Source: Bedellia somnulentella (taxonomy: Eukaryota > Arthropoda > Insecta > Lepidoptera > Bedelliidae). Taken from it: a stretch of DNA of 64,000 bases. This document shows positions 54,601 to 62,429 of the stretch, in pieces (within the stretch, counting starts at the first letter, position 1; each line of letters starts with the position of its first letter). Both the position numbers and the translations under genes were made by a program. The stretch covers positions 19,504,182-19,568,181 of the forward strand of contig OY755171.1 in NCBI GenBank assembly GCA_963576735.1. Reading direction: 5' to 3'. The notes under the pieces are model-generated. The model was not told the origin of the DNA. It was given only the letters and a program-made list of their open reading frames with translations, and did not search any database.

Positions 54601-57600
54601 CCTGACAGTAGGCTTTAAATAAGCTTATTTTGACATCTTTGCTACACCGAGCAAATCTACGAATCGGCATATTACAGCGGACCGCCATCGCTCTGCGTTC
54701 CCTCTCTATATCCTCTAGGTCTTTGAGGTCGTCGGTCACAATATTTCCCAGATATTTAAATTTAGTCACGCGACGTAGTACTAATTCATTTAATTTAATA
54801 GAAGGTATAGTTTCTGGGGTTTTCTTTCCGTCGGCTCCAAAGACCATACATTCGCTCTTTTTAACATTGTAAATCAAACCATGTTTGGAAGCATAATCGG
54901 CACAAGTACGCAACAATTCATTCAGAGCTTTGACCGTGGGGCTCAGCAGCACCATATCATCAGCATAGCTGATATTATTTACAGCAACATCATCTACGCG
55001 ACAACCGATGCGCTTGCTGCTAAGCTCCACGATCAAGCCATGCAATGTAAGAAATAAGACACGTGTTTACTTGTTTGAATATAGGTTTATTACTGCTAAA
55101 GAATTACAACTAACTTACATTATATAATGGCAAGAGGGGGACGAGATGCACTCACACTACACTACACCTTCCCCCTTTACAAATAAAAATATATTTATTA
55201 TTAACATATTTTTTAATGAAATTATAATTGGTTAATCTATTCACTAAAATACTATAATATCAATAAGAGTGGAATATAAAATAAAAATTAAATTAATTTT
55301 ATACTTTTTAGAACTTGTTTATCTATTTAATAAAACTTAACTACTATCCTTAATTAAATATATTAGTAAAATCCGGGATAATCGAACAAATCGCAGGCCA
55401 AACAATTTGCTGCGTAATCGCTATCAGTAAAATTATCATATTTAGGATGTTTTTAAGACTATTGTCACAGTACTGTTAATATATTAATTTCATATCTTTC
55501 ACTTTCACAATATTGATTAACTTTCTTACACTTCATTATTTACTTTTTGCAGTATTATATCCTGTCTTATATTCACATTATATATTTAAAAATAGCTGTG
55601 GACGACCATGCTTCCATCTCAAGTCATATATTTATTTATATTTCATTTCTTATCCAGGTACACCAATTACTTCAATGGGTCGACCACCCTTTTACTTATT
55701 TATTATTCACTTATTTAACTTCATCTCAAGGTACAAATATTTTTTATTACATTACATGTGCATTTATATACTTATTCTACAGTCTCTCTCTTTTAACACT
55801 TCTTTGGTGTCCAATTTTCTTCACGAAGGATATTCAACCGCGTCATGATCAGATAAAAAGGATTCAGAGATCTGCTTTATACCTTGGTGTACCTTGTATG
55901 ACTTTATATACTACTTTCAAAAACCTTCCGTTATTCTTACATTCCATATTTAGTTATCAATTGGTAAATAATCGAAATAACATTTGATTGATCAAGTCAA
56001 ATGAACATCAAAATCTTATCAATTGAAACTACCTTTCTACAAATTGCATTTCATAGACTTTCAAATCCATCATACTAACTTTGACAACATTCCATTACCT
56101 TTTTATTAGGGTTCCGTAGCCAAATGGCAAAAACGGGACCCTTATAGATTCGTCATGTCTGTCTGTCTGTCCGTCCGTCCGTCCGTCCGTCCGTCCGTAT
56201 GTCACAGCCAGTTTATTCCGAAACTATAAGAACTACATTATTGAAAATTGGTAGGTAGATGTATTCTGTAAACCGCATTAAGATTTTAAAATAAAATCTG
56301 AAAAAAAACCAAAATTTTTAGGGTTCCCCATACATAGAACTGAAACTCAAAATTTTTTTTTTCATCAAACCTATACGTGTGGGGTATCTATCAAAAGGTA
56401 TTTGAAAATGATGTTGAGGTTTCTTATATCATTTTTTTCAAAACTGAATAGTTTGCGCGAGAGACTTTTTCAAAGTGCTAAAATGTGTGTCCCCCCCCCG
56501 TAACTTCTAAAATATGGGCATGATAATACTGAAAAAAATATATGATGTGTATTACTATACAAACTACTAACGAAAATTGGTTTGAATGAGATCTAGCCCG
56601 TAGTTCTATTTTTAAACGTCACAAATCAAATTACTTACCTAATTTGGCTCCTATGATTTTCACACAAACGGGATTTTCTATATATATGATAGTTCGGAAC
56701 CCTTAGTGCGCGATCCGACTCGCACTTGGCCGGTTTTAAATCATAACAGTCACATCACCTTACCAACTCAATCATACCACACATAGCGATGACTTCATAG
56801 AATTCTTCACGCCAAATATATATGGAACGCTATCTCTTCTATCGCCCCGTACCAAAACATACGCTTATATAAGCCTGTTGCTAGTCATCTGAGAACACCT
56901 ACTTATACCGAAATTCTTAATTTCATCCTTCAATAAACCTCACTTTCATGTTTTTCAATAACATTAATTCATTTAACTTTACTAACAGATTTCCTTTCAT
57001 TTCCACTGTGCTTGTTAAATATTTTCTTTTACAATATATATCCACTTCTTTGAAATTCATTCATTCATCATTCATATCACTTTACTCACGGCTATAAATC
57101 CCTAGAAGGGTTACCCAGAGCCAAGGAATTAGAAATTCCTAAGCCACTTTTGGAAGTTAAGTGGGGAACAGATGGTTAATAAAGGTTGTTGGTGATGGGT
57201 CTCCAACCGCATCATCGCCCAAAAATACATTAAAAAGTCCCAATATTCTTTGAAAGTAGCAACATTATTAAAAAGAAAAAAAATTTACAATAAATACTAC
57301 ATAGCTCGTACAGGCTAACAACATATTCAATGCAAACATAATATTCACTAACACATTTTTTTAATAACTGCGTTATTTACGTTTTGCATATCACTTTTAT
57401 CACATTTATCTTTCCAACGTTAATTTAAATTGATTCGTAAGTGCACAAAGTATAGTAAAAATAATAATATATTGTTTATTTAAAAAAATATGATTATACG
57501 TTTTTTACTTATTAAAGATTTTAATTGAATTAACAAAATTTATATTTTAATTAATACGAATGATATTATAATACAAAAATAAACTATCGGTAAAACTAAA

Positions 57601-60600
57601 CCTTAATGGAATTTCACTTTATTTACACACGGGCACAATTAATAGTCTTATAATTCAGCGACTTAAAGGTTTTCATGCCAATAAAAGACATCATGAGGGT
57701 CACTTCATCTGAGATAAATTAACTGGTGCGTTTGGGATATACTTGTGGGATTTTCCTTTTCATTGTAATGATGTTAAAATGTAAATTTTCGAAATAACTT
57801 TTCTTCAGTGAGGTTCTAGGTTTCATCTTAAACGGATATTGGTTGGTGTGGTATTATATTATAACTGCGGGACCACGTCACTATGTACATATTTCCCAAA
57901 ATGTTTTAATTAACACTTATAGTATTTTTTTACACTTGTTATTTTCAAAGTTATTATAATTTCATTTAAACACTTAATAAAAAAAAATACGTCTGTACTC
58001 GTGCGCAGCGCAACCGCGTGGCTGCACTGGCAGGGTCGCCATGCAATGACGAAATTGAGACACGCTGTTTACTTGTTTGAATATAGGTTTATTACCGCTA
58101 AAGAATTACAACTAACTTACATTATATAATGGCAAGAGGAGGACGAGATGCACTCACACTACACTACAATAAATGTACAGGCTAAATAGATTTGGAGAAC
58201 TAAGCCCCCCCTGTCTCACTCCACATTCAAGTTTATAGGCATGTGACAACTTATTGGCATTGGTAAACTTTTAGTTAAAGAAGTTTTAACATTGTATTGT
58301 AGTTTTATGAGTAGTATTATTTAGTGAACTTACTTCAACATGTTTTGGTTTCGTTAGCACTATGTAACGGTCGGATAGAAGAAAAGCTCTTAATGGATCG
58401 CCATACCGCTCCTTCACTTTTTGAATGACTCCCAGAAATTCTGTGTGAATAAAATTTCATTTGGTTACGAGAACGTATTTTTAGGGTTTAGGGCGTATAC
58501 TAAAACGAAGGTATTTGTGGGAGTTGTTGTCCAAATTCGGTTTGAGGAGTCAACTTATACGTGCGTTGGTATCACTCTATAAGGTTCGGAATCTCTAGGG
58601 GTGTCCGACCATCACCAACTATTCGTTATTTTTTGTTATTTCCATCCCTTACCAAACTTAACTTCAAAAAGTGGCAAAGGATTTTCAAATTCTGAAAATC
58701 TAACTACACTTTTTGGGATAAGAAGCTATGAATATATGAAGAGTCGAATTAAATAAGCAATTGGTATATCTTTGTGTGCATATGAAATTAAATAAAATTA
58801 ACCATTTCAAATGAGTACTGATTCCGCCTTTGGAAAATATTCTAAATATACATTATAGTAATTTATATTTGGATAAAAATACATATGTGAATGTAAAGGG
58901 TTATTTTAAGGTCTTTAATAATCAATTGCGGCGCGGTAGTGTCATTTCTCTTCTTCTTTATGCCATGTTCTTATTTAAATGATTAAGATTAGATTTTTTA
59001 CTGCTGGCCCTGTGGCCTGTGCGGCTTCACCATGACTTTATGTGTGCCGGGCAGCTGGGGGCCGCCCTGGCGGGGCAAAGGAGTGTACCTAAGATAAATC
59101 AGATAGGGGGAGGAGCCCTAACACTACTTGTTACCATAGCACTAATTTTTAGGTCAAAAATATATTTTTTTTTCACTTTATGTATTGTTTTTCATATTGT
59201 ATGTGGTGTTATGTTAACATAAATAAACGAGTTATCTATCTATCTATCTAACAAGGTGACCAAGCGGGAGGCTTTGTCATACAGTGCGAACTCTCACGTC
59301 CGTCGGGAGGCCTATGCCAGTGGCACGGCAAGGGAGGTTCTAATTTGGGGTTCATAGACCTCACCGGCGAGATCGGTGTCTGGAGTGGTATGTCCTTTGT
59401 CCGTGTGCGCTGGTGGCCTCTGAGGCCTTAAGCTCGCGGGTGATCGGGTCGTCGGGATCCCAGAGCACGCTACGAGGGCGTCTCTCTCGAGTTCCGACAT
59501 CCGGCCATATGGTGTAGACGAGTGAAGTTCTGAGTAAGGGGTTGGAGTGATCAGGGATCCTATCAAAGTATCTACGTGAGATTTCTTTGAAGTGATCCCT
59601 GATTGAGTTCTAAGTCTCTGTGGAGATCATAGTTCCTAACATACCAAGGCGCCCCTACCGCCTTGCGCATGAACCTATTTTGTATCACCTGGAGGCGGTA
59701 AATCAGGCCCTCTCTGGCGTGTGCGAGAGGACTGACCGTATACATGTTTTGTATAGTGTAACTTTGTGGCGTAGTAATAACTTACTGCGCTTGCAGCAAA
59801 AGCATCGGTGATAGCCTATTCAGGACGAATGAGGCCTTGTTGCGTATGTATCTGATGTGGTGGTGCCATGTCAGCCGGGGATCAAAGACAATACCGAGGT
59901 ATTTGGTTTTTTTCACCCATGGGATAAGTGTGCCGAAGAGTTGAACCGTGGCGGATCGTGTGAGGCGCCTCCATTCCGAAAGAGCATGGCTGCGCTTTTG
60001 GAGGGATTACCCTCGATCCGCCACTTCCTGAACCACTCCCCGAGTTGTGTTACGGCTCGCTGAAGGCAAAACCGTATGAAGTTGTGGTTAGGGTGACTCG
60101 TGTAGAGTGGTGTCGTCTGCAAAGATTGCTAACTCCACCAGCGGTGTACGCAGGATGTCGTTAGTGAATATATTGAATAGTATAGGTGAAAGCGGCGAGC
60201 CTTGTGGGACTCCCGTGAGTGAGTGGGCGTCTTTCCAATCTGGAGCGGAATCGGCGAACCGACAGATACTCGCGGACAATAGCCACGAGCTTGTCTGGCA
60301 CACCGGTCTGGTATAGCTTGTATAGCAGACCGTTGTGCCAGACTTTGTCAAATGCCTTCGCCACATCAAAGAAGACGGCGCCCATCTGTTTTGGGTATGT
60401 GTCATTGAATCCATCGAGCAAATGCTCGGTAAAGCGATGTGCTTGCTGGACGTATGAGTGTTGTGAAATGAATCCGAACTGTTCGTGTATCTGAATGCCG
60501 CTAGTGTGCAAGTTTGATTCTAGCGAGGATTAGTCGCTCATACATCTTACCTAACGAACTGATTAGGCTGTTTGGCCTTTAGCTCGTAGGATCGGTGCGT

Positions 60601-61024
60601 ACCTTACCTAATTTGAATATGCCTTTATTAGGATTAGATGAAAATACACAAGTTTATATTTTTTCCGAGCATGTTCTATGACTAAGTTTACTACTTATTT
60701 CATTTTTAAGTTTTGTCAGAGATAATCTTTGGTGCTACAGAATCATTTCCGAAATCAATTTTACCAATAGAACAATAATATAAATTTACATAAATAAAGA
60801 AAACATATATAATATAAATCTTTGAAAAACTTTGTAAAGTCTTGAGTAAGTAATAAATAAAAGAGGTACTTACTAGACGAGGAACCAAGGAAATAATACC
60901 CATTGCCCACTATCGGCAAACAGGGTGGTCCGTTGATATTCGTTTTGTTGGATTCCGAAATAAAATATAGCATTGAATATAATGCATATAGAAAAAACGA
61001 AACTGTGATCAGAAGCCACAACAT
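34827..61024 (-). CDS. Cytochrome P450, clan 4 (CYP4/CYP340/CYP341 type), 11 exons, complete
   Basis: Exons: 61024-60874, 58440-58334, 54187-54097, 53278-53093, 51428-51359, 51287-51091, 50506-50397, 42438-42308, 41540-41440, 40704-40522, 34984-34827. All introns are GT-AG and all ten split codons or phases agree, giving 1,485 nt and 494 residues, the usual length. The N-terminus is an ER membrane anchor followed by [10 protein letters not shown]. Other landmarks are helix C WKAHR (120-124), the clan-4 I-helix block [13 protein letters not shown] (GHDTT at 305-309), ExxR at 362-365 (KESLRLYP) and the heme loop [10 protein letters not shown] with Cys441. The C-terminus is LVKLLPRRK. These enzymes are microsomal monooxygenases needing NADPH-P450 reductase. 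Clan-4 members act on fatty acids, pheromones, odorants or xenobiotics, and the substrate cannot be read here. No key residue is missing despite transposons in most introns. Subfamily not assigned. Confidence 0.93.
35555..35583. repeat. (TTTA)n microsatellite
   Basis: Perfect run of TTTA units in P450 intron 10. Confidence 0.7.
35949..36060 (-). mobile_element. Helitron 3' end fragment
   Basis: On the minus strand, CTGAGCGAAGCCGCGACTG is followed by AGTG and CTAG at 35952-35949, then T. Only the 3' end is recognisable. Confidence 0.5.
36069..36209 (+). repeat. 140-bp repeat, copy 1 (direct repeat with 37507-37648)
   Basis: GAACCGATTTTGATTATTATT, GTACCATGATGAGGATGTC and GAGAAATCGAGGGAAACCC are shared almost exactly with 37507-37648. 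The second copy is preceded by AACCGACTTCAAAAAAAGG and a long T run, which appear to be the outer part of the parent element. Confidence 0.7.
36358..36662. mobile_element. Fold-back element with arms of about 105 bp
   Basis: The left arm (AAAAACATTCT...ACTAGCCAAGTCTC...CTTACTGCGATTTATT) is the reverse complement of the right arm. The spacer contains CGTGTCAAGAATGTTCAACGG. A longer relative is at 48183-48597. Confidence 0.75.
36663..37020 (+). repeat. Segment repeated in inverse orientation at 46508-48182
   Basis: Positions 36663-36950 match the reverse complement of 47890-48182. Positions 36948-37017 (CCATGGGGGATTTTG...CCCACCCTACAACAGTC) match the reverse complement of 46508-46577. Non-coding. 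Confidence 0.7.
37255..37447 (-). pseudogene. Coding-like fragment of unknown origin
   Basis: The minus strand reads [19 protein letters not shown] followed by [16 protein letters not shown] close relative lies on the plus strand at 48310-48430, inside the longer fold-back element. Amino-acid similarity survives several base changes, which suggests it derives from a real protein, either transposon or captured host exon. I do not recognise the family. Confidence 0.4.
37507..37648 (+). repeat. 140-bp repeat, copy 2
   Basis: Near-identical to 36069-36209. Preceded by a T18 run (about 37460-37477) and AACCGACTTC, a terminus seen in many lepidopteran repeats. Confidence 0.7.
37900..38105 (+). repeat. 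tRNA-derived SINE, partial copy
   Basis: Shares CACAGTGTATTTGT, AAAACGCCGATAGGCCTG, CTCTGAACAACAGGTG and CCCTTCGGGAATATTCGGCG with the fuller copy at 40785-41150. The pol III promoter half is missing. Confidence 0.65.
38369..38860. mobile_element. Fold-back element with arms of about 155 bp
   Basis: The left arm 38369-38523 (AACAATCTAGTACTAAAAAG) is the reverse complement of the right arm ending at 38860. The arms share ACGCGTCAGTTCAACCTACC and are nearly perfect, implying a recent insertion. The spacer is about 180 bp and non-coding. Family unknown. Confidence 0.75.
38930..39572 (+). pseudogene. Jockey-type LINE, C-terminal RT fragment
   Basis: [37 protein letters not shown] and IESIQKKAL are thumb motifs of Jockey/R1-type RTs. 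After a frameshift near 39280, [11 protein letters not shown], then [10 protein letters not shown] and [14 protein letters not shown] complete the C-terminus. 5'-truncated and inactive. Confidence 0.7.
39590..39665 (+). repeat. (CA)n-rich microsatellite
   Basis: Imperfect CA repeat with ACGC, ATAC and CCCA interruptions, just after the LINE C-terminus, where a LINE 3' tail might seed it. Confidence 0.85.
39720..40025 (+). pseudogene. LINE fragment (region between endonuclease and RT)
   Basis: [15 protein letters not shown] and [18 protein letters not shown] resemble the linker just before the RT core in Jockey-type LINEs. Ends in a stop at 40023-40025. Family call is tentative. Confidence 0.45.
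40062..40112 (+). repeat. SINE-like family, fragment
   Basis: CCATCTTTTCCCCACCCAAC and GTGGCTGAGGAATTTC match the family interior. Confidence 0.5.
40265..40476 (-). repeat. SINE-like family copy
   Basis: Nearly complete: CTCACGGCTATAAATCCC at the left (tail side), AGCCAGAGCTTCAGAGC, ACCGCATCGC, and the GCCGGCACTACACGGC head at the right. It lies about 45 bp from P450 exon 10. Confidence 0.7.
40785..41150 (+). repeat. tRNA-derived SINE, most complete copy
   Basis: The head has a pol III A box (ATAGTCCAGTGGGTAG, near 40793) and B box (TGTTCAAATCC, near 40838), followed by a body with TTAACGGTGAGGGAAAACATC, GGAAACCCACATGG, CGGCGATAGGCCTG and CCCTTCGGGGATATTCGGCG. Other copies lie at 37900-38105, 46640-46975 (reverse) and 61990-62090 (reverse, partial). 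It lies in P450 intron 9. Confidence 0.8.
41809..42018 (-). repeat. SINE-like family copy
   Basis: Tail-side AATCCCTAGAAGGGGTAGCC at the left. Core with GATGGGTCTCCATCCGCATC. Head truncated after GGGGTAGTG. Confidence 0.7.
42168..42262 (+). repeat. SINE-like family, 3' half with (ATGT)n tail
   Basis: AACTTCCAAAAGTGGCTGAG, GGGATTTATAGCCGTGAG and TATATGTATGTATGTATG mark the 3' half and tail. Ends about 45 bp before the 3' end of P450 exon 8. Confidence 0.7.
42500..43045. other. P450 intron 7 sequence, nothing recognised
   Basis: AT-rich, no coding signal or named repeat seen. Confidence 0.4.
43046..43175. mobile_element. Short fold-back element
   Basis: Arms of about 55 bp (CGATTTCTGAATAGAGTATTC and its diverged complement) with a short spacer. 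Non-coding. Confidence 0.65.
43505..43740 (+). repeat. Repeat shared in inverse orientation with 47640-47885
   Basis: TCGCAGGAAAATCGTCAAAC, GTTGACGAAAATCCGTCAAAC and AGGAAACTTGTAAAATAACG match the reverse complement of 47640-47885. Family unknown. Confidence 0.65.
44218..44378 (+). repeat. SINE-like family, diverged copy
   Basis: GGCGATGCGGATGGAGACC, CTTTTCCCATTTAACTTCC and TTAGGGATTTATTGCCGC follow the family order. Confidence 0.55.
45426..46216 (+). mobile_element. Internally deleted piggyBac element
   Basis: Bounded by TTAA (45426-45429 and 46213-46216), the piggyBac target site. The inverted ends match: CTCTTAAACCCTACCC at the left, and CCCTTGAACCCTACCC on the minus strand at the right. 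Subterminal GGGGTCC...CCCC repeats appear on both sides. The interior keeps only the 3' end of the transposase gene, so it is non-autonomous. It lies in P450 intron 7. Confidence 0.85.
45489..46055 (+). CDS. Truncated piggyBac transposase, C-terminal part with cysteine-rich domain (188 aa)
   Basis: The first 55 or so codons come from sequence upstream of the deletion and match nothing I know. From [18 protein letters not shown] onward it is the C-terminal part of a piggyBac transposase, then [17 protein letters not shown], and a cross-brace Cys/His domain ([28 protein letters not shown], residues about 148-184) that binds the transposon ends in this family. The DDD catalytic core is missing, so it cannot catalyse transposition. 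An open frame encoding an end-binding domain alone could in theory act as a repressor. Expression is unknown. Confidence 0.8.
   Translation: MRKQNARSCDSSYSSLTPSAILSPVVRLHSCTENVIIAILGFVRPQGRNTNNKYSVSRRTKRWPMAIFFGLMNIVGVNSFVLLKMATRKEMKRRVFLKKLAMDLITPQMEERITCPTLPTNLQELLRGILKKKRPLDDPTPAPAAKKRCAVCPRGKDRKTKVYCGMCQKPICGEHTMPRCNECVTKKK
46508..46577 (-). repeat. Inverse copy of 36948-37017
   Basis: ACACATATCCCATGACTGTTG, GGGTGGGGACGGGGTTC and CCCCCATGGTCC read as the exact complement of the block beside P450 intron-10 repeat 36663-37020. Confidence 0.75.
46640..46975 (-). repeat. tRNA-derived SINE, reverse copy
   Basis: In reverse: CGTTTACGCC, GGCAGGCCTATCGCCGTTTTG, GTGGGTTTCCTCA and, at the right end, the degraded B box (CCGGGATTTAAACTC) and A box region of the family at 40785-41150. 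Confidence 0.7.
47640..47885 (-). repeat. Inverse copy of 43505-43740
   Basis: Shares TTTGACGGATTTCCGTCAAC, TTATTTTACAAGTTTCCTA and GAGTTTGACGATTTTCCTGC in reverse orientation. Confidence 0.65.
47890..48182 (-). repeat. Inverse copy of 36663-36950
   Basis: ACAACGTGTTTTTACGAATTA, AGCAGCTGTTGTC and ACCAACAATGACGAGAACTC match the complement of the intron-10 segment. The order of blocks relative to the adjacent fold-back element is also mirrored. Confidence 0.75.
48183..48597. mobile_element. Fold-back element, longer relative of 36358-36662, with coding-like insert
   Basis: Same termini (AAAAACATTCT, CTAGCCAAGTCT) and same inner block (CGTGTCAAGAATGTTCAACGG), plus extra sequence at about 48240-48440. 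That extra part includes a small inverted repeat around 48232-48280 and the fragment [16 protein letters not shown] on the plus strand. Confidence 0.65.
48795..49190 (+). pseudogene. LINE C-terminus and 3' UTR
   Basis: [20 protein letters not shown] and [12 protein letters not shown] then stop at 48943 form a typical LINE ORF2 end. The UTR finishes in (AATAA)n at about 49161-49187. The rest of the ORF is missing or unrecognisable. Confidence 0.55.
49430..49707 (-). mobile_element. Non-autonomous Helitron fragment, reverse
   Basis: The minus strand begins TCCTTACTAATATTTTAAATC and continues with (TTTG)n and TTTTCACGCCGTAACTACTG, a diverged relative of 3663-3838. The 3' end was not resolved. 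Confidence 0.6.
49868..50051. mobile_element. Short MITE-like element
   Basis: The inverted ends AAGAGCTTATTCCAT (left) and its complement (right, ending 50051) enclose about 150 bp of related inverted phrases (GACGTCTGAA, CTGAATTCAG, AGTGGAATAAC). No coding capacity. Confidence 0.55.
50885..51065 (-). repeat. SINE-like family copy
   Basis: CCTCAGCCACATTTCGCAC, GGTGATGGGTCTTCAACCGC, CGCCCAAAAGCC and GCCGTCACTACACGAC are in family order. Ends about 25 bp from P450 exon 6. Confidence 0.65.
51736..51790 (-). ncRNA. Hammerhead-ribozyme-like remnant
   Basis: The minus strand reads CTGACAA, then GGCACC-AGTA-GGTGTGCC (a hairpin), then GAAAC and GTC. The order matches a hammerhead core (CUGANGA, stem II, GAAA) as found in Penelope-like elements and other retroposons. 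The canonical CUGAUGA is altered to CUGACAA, so this copy is probably inactive. Confidence 0.35.
51840..52250 (-). pseudogene. RTE-type LINE C-terminal remnant
   Basis: [20 protein letters not shown] then QPAWRH resembles the end of RTE-clade ORF2 proteins. Upstream, in other frames, are further fragments (WRKSYEGQ-like). Several frameshifts. Confidence 0.45.
52260..52892. other. P450 intron sequence, nothing recognised
   Basis: AT-rich. The plus-strand frame at 52243-52449 matches no family I recognise. Confidence 0.4.
55800..56060 (+). pseudogene. Possible LINE C-terminal remnant
   Basis: [15 protein letters not shown] and [16 protein letters not shown] resemble the end of a LINE ORF2. 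Sequence after the 56103-56740 repeat may continue it. Weak evidence. Confidence 0.3.
56103..56740 (+). repeat. Interspersed repeat with (CTGT/CCGT)n block, ends GCACTTGGCCGG
   Basis: Starts TTAGGGTTCCGTAGCCAAATG, then a CTGT and CCGT microsatellite (56158-56197), and ends CCGACTCGCACTTGGCCGG. I recognise it as a repeat that is abundant in lepidopteran genomes. No coding capacity. Confidence 0.75.
57083..57250 (-). repeat. SINE-like family copy
   Basis: CTCACGGCTATAAATCCC, GATGGGTCTCCAACCGCATC and CGCCCAAAAATAC are in family order. The head is lost. Confidence 0.65.
57251..58041. other. Interior of the LTR element, nothing coding
   Basis: Very AT-rich up to about 57970, then a more GC-rich leader (GCGCAGCGCAACCGCGTG) beside the primer-binding site. 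No open frame of note. Confidence 0.45.
58610..58740 (+). repeat. SINE-like family, diverged copy
   Basis: CATCACCAACTATTCG, CAAACTTAACTTC and AAAAGTGGCAAAGGATTTTC match the family interior in forward order. Confidence 0.5.
59240..60600 (-). pseudogene. Jockey-clade LINE reverse transcriptase, frameshifted
   Basis: From right to left: [57 protein letters not shown], the catalytic [26 protein letters not shown] and, near 59640-59580, [12 protein letters not shown]. These are in order over three frames, so at least two frameshifts exist. The N-terminal endonuclease is missing. GC-richer than surrounding intron. It lies in P450 intron 1. Confidence 0.8.
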
Positions 61025-61472
61025 TATAAAGCGAAGTTTAAAAATAATAGTGAATAAAAATGCTCCCTGACTAACGAGAGAGCTTCTAATAAATGAACCG
61101 GTACATTAAATGGATTGACTTTATTTTGTAGAGATAATTATTATCTAAACAAAAACACTAATAAGGTCAAAGTACTTGATACAATAAAATAAATAAATTA
61201 TTAAACTTGAATGCTATAAAATAGATCTCACTCGGTTTCGTTCAGATTTCTTGCTCCATATTTTTATATGTGTCATTATTTAATCATAATAAATCATAAA
61301 TGGTTTGTGACTTATCTTGATTTTCATTCAATTAGTTTTTTTTTTTCAAAATATATCTATATTATAACGTGAAAGTTACCATTCTTATAATATCGTCTTT
61401 TATTAATTTTAATTGTTATATTTTTCAATATTTTGTAAAATATTGTATACGTCTTGTACTGTATATCTTTTA

Positions 61473-61577
61473 CACCATCTTTTCCCCACGCAACTTCCAA
61501 AAGTGGCTGAGGAATTTTTAATTCCCTGGCTCTGGCTACCCCTTTAAGGGATTTATAGCCGTGAGTATATGTATGTA
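61473..61577 (+). repeat. SINE-like family, 3' half, forward copy of an inverted pair
   Basis: CAACTTCCAAAAGTGGCTGAG, GGCTCTGGCTACCCC, GGGATTTATAGCCGTGAG and an ATGTATGT tail. It meets the reverse copy at 61584 tail to tail. Confidence 0.75.
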
Positions 61578-61583
61578 TCTTTA

Positions 61584-61830
61584 ACATACATATACTCACG
61601 GCTATAAATCCGTTAAAGGAGTAGCCAGCGCTTCAGAGCTAGAAACTTTTCAGCTTATAGCTTGGAAGCTGATAGGGGACATGATGGTAGAAATAAAGTA
61701 TAGTTGGTGATGGGTTTCCATTCCAACCCCATCGCCCAAAACCAATTAAAAAGCCCCACACCCTTAGTCGCCTCTTACGAAACCCGTGGGTAGAAAGGGG
61801 TAGTGAGATTCTAAGCCGGCACTACACGGC
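61584..61830 (-). repeat. SINE-like family, full-length reverse copy
   Basis: Reference copy for the family: tail ACATACATATACTCACGGC, then CTATAAATCCGTTAAAGG, GGTGATGGGTTTCC, CATCGCCCAAAACC, CGCCTCTTACGAAACCCGTGG and head GCCGGCACTACACGGC. No clear pol III boxes are visible, so a non-autonomous family of another origin is possible. About 560 bp upstream of the P450 start codon. Confidence 0.75.
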
Positions 61831-61989
61831 ATATATTTTTTCAACACATTTATTCATAAAGTGACGTAGAGTGCACGCAAAGAGAATATGAATTTAGACT
61901 TGTAAAAATGGTCATTTAGTGAATCGTGAAGATTTGTTTATCATTTACACTGTTTTATTTAATCGTTTCTCAAACGTTTTTATATATAC

Positions 61990-62090
61990 AGTTTACTCAA
62001 GTCAAAGGAGGCAGGCCCATCGCCGTTTTGTACGAATACACTGTCACATATGAAAGTATAACTTAGCCATGTGGGTTGCCTCACGACGCA
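61990..62090 (-). repeat. tRNA-derived SINE, partial reverse copy
   Basis: GGCAGGCCCATCGCCGTTTTG, CGAATACACTGTCACAT and CATGTGGGTTGCCTCACGA match the body of the family at 40785-41150. Confidence 0.65.
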
Positions 62091-62247
62091 ATGTTTCAAT
62101 TCGTTTTAACTATCCGTTCAGTCGTATAAAGAGTGTAACCATTTGCTTGATTTAACCATTATCGCACATTTGTTATCAATTTAACCAAAACAACTAATTT
62201 TAAATGTTAAATTACCAATATTACATATTATTATAAGGTAGGTGTTC

Positions 62248-62420
62248 GTAAGAAGCGGCTAAGCGAATTGGGGCTTTCTAAGTGATTTTTGACATATGAC
62301 CAAAAAGCCTTGTCTTATAACTTTATCTTCATGCAACTTCTAAAAGTCGCAGAGGAATTTCTTATTCCAACGCTCTGGCTACCCTTTCTAGGGATTTATA
62401 GCCGTGAGTATATGTATGTT
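62248..62420 (+). repeat. SINE-like family, diverged copy
   Basis: GAAGCGGCTAAGCG, GGGGCTTTCTAAGTGATTTTTG, ACTTCTAAAAGTCGCAGAGG and GGGATTTATAGCCGTGAG with an ATGTATGT tail. Confidence 0.65.
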
Positions 62421-62429
62421 GTATATGTA

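Larger units (their letters stand above)
55041..58168 (-). mobile_element. Small non-autonomous LTR retroelement
   Basis: Two LTRs of 126-127 bp (55041-55166 and 58042-58168) in reverse orientation. Each starts TGTAGTGTAGTG and contains TATATAATG and AATAAA. A polypurine tract (AAAGGGGGAAGG on the minus strand) adjoins the left LTR, and a likely primer-binding site (TGGCGACCC) adjoins the right LTR. The 2.9-kb interior has no gag or pol frame but carries other repeats, so it resembles a LARD/TRIM-type element. It interrupts an RTE LINE. No clean target duplication was found, so the outer edges are uncertain by a few bases. Confidence 0.65.
54314..58258 (-). pseudogene. RTE-type LINE reverse transcriptase, split by an LTR element
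   Basis: The right piece (58258-58169) encodes [19 protein letters not shown]. The left piece (from 55040) resumes with [13 protein letters not shown], the catalytic [28 protein letters not shown] and [13 protein letters not shown] frameshift near 54540 leads to the C-terminal [15 protein letters not shown] and stop at 54314. The frame joins naturally across the intervening LTR element (LYIY then GLIVEL). Inactive. Confidence 0.75.

Noticed and set aside
55513..55848. 111-codon hydrophobic plus-strand frame
   Set aside because: It lies in the non-coding interior of an LTR element. Hydrophobicity follows from T-rich sequence.
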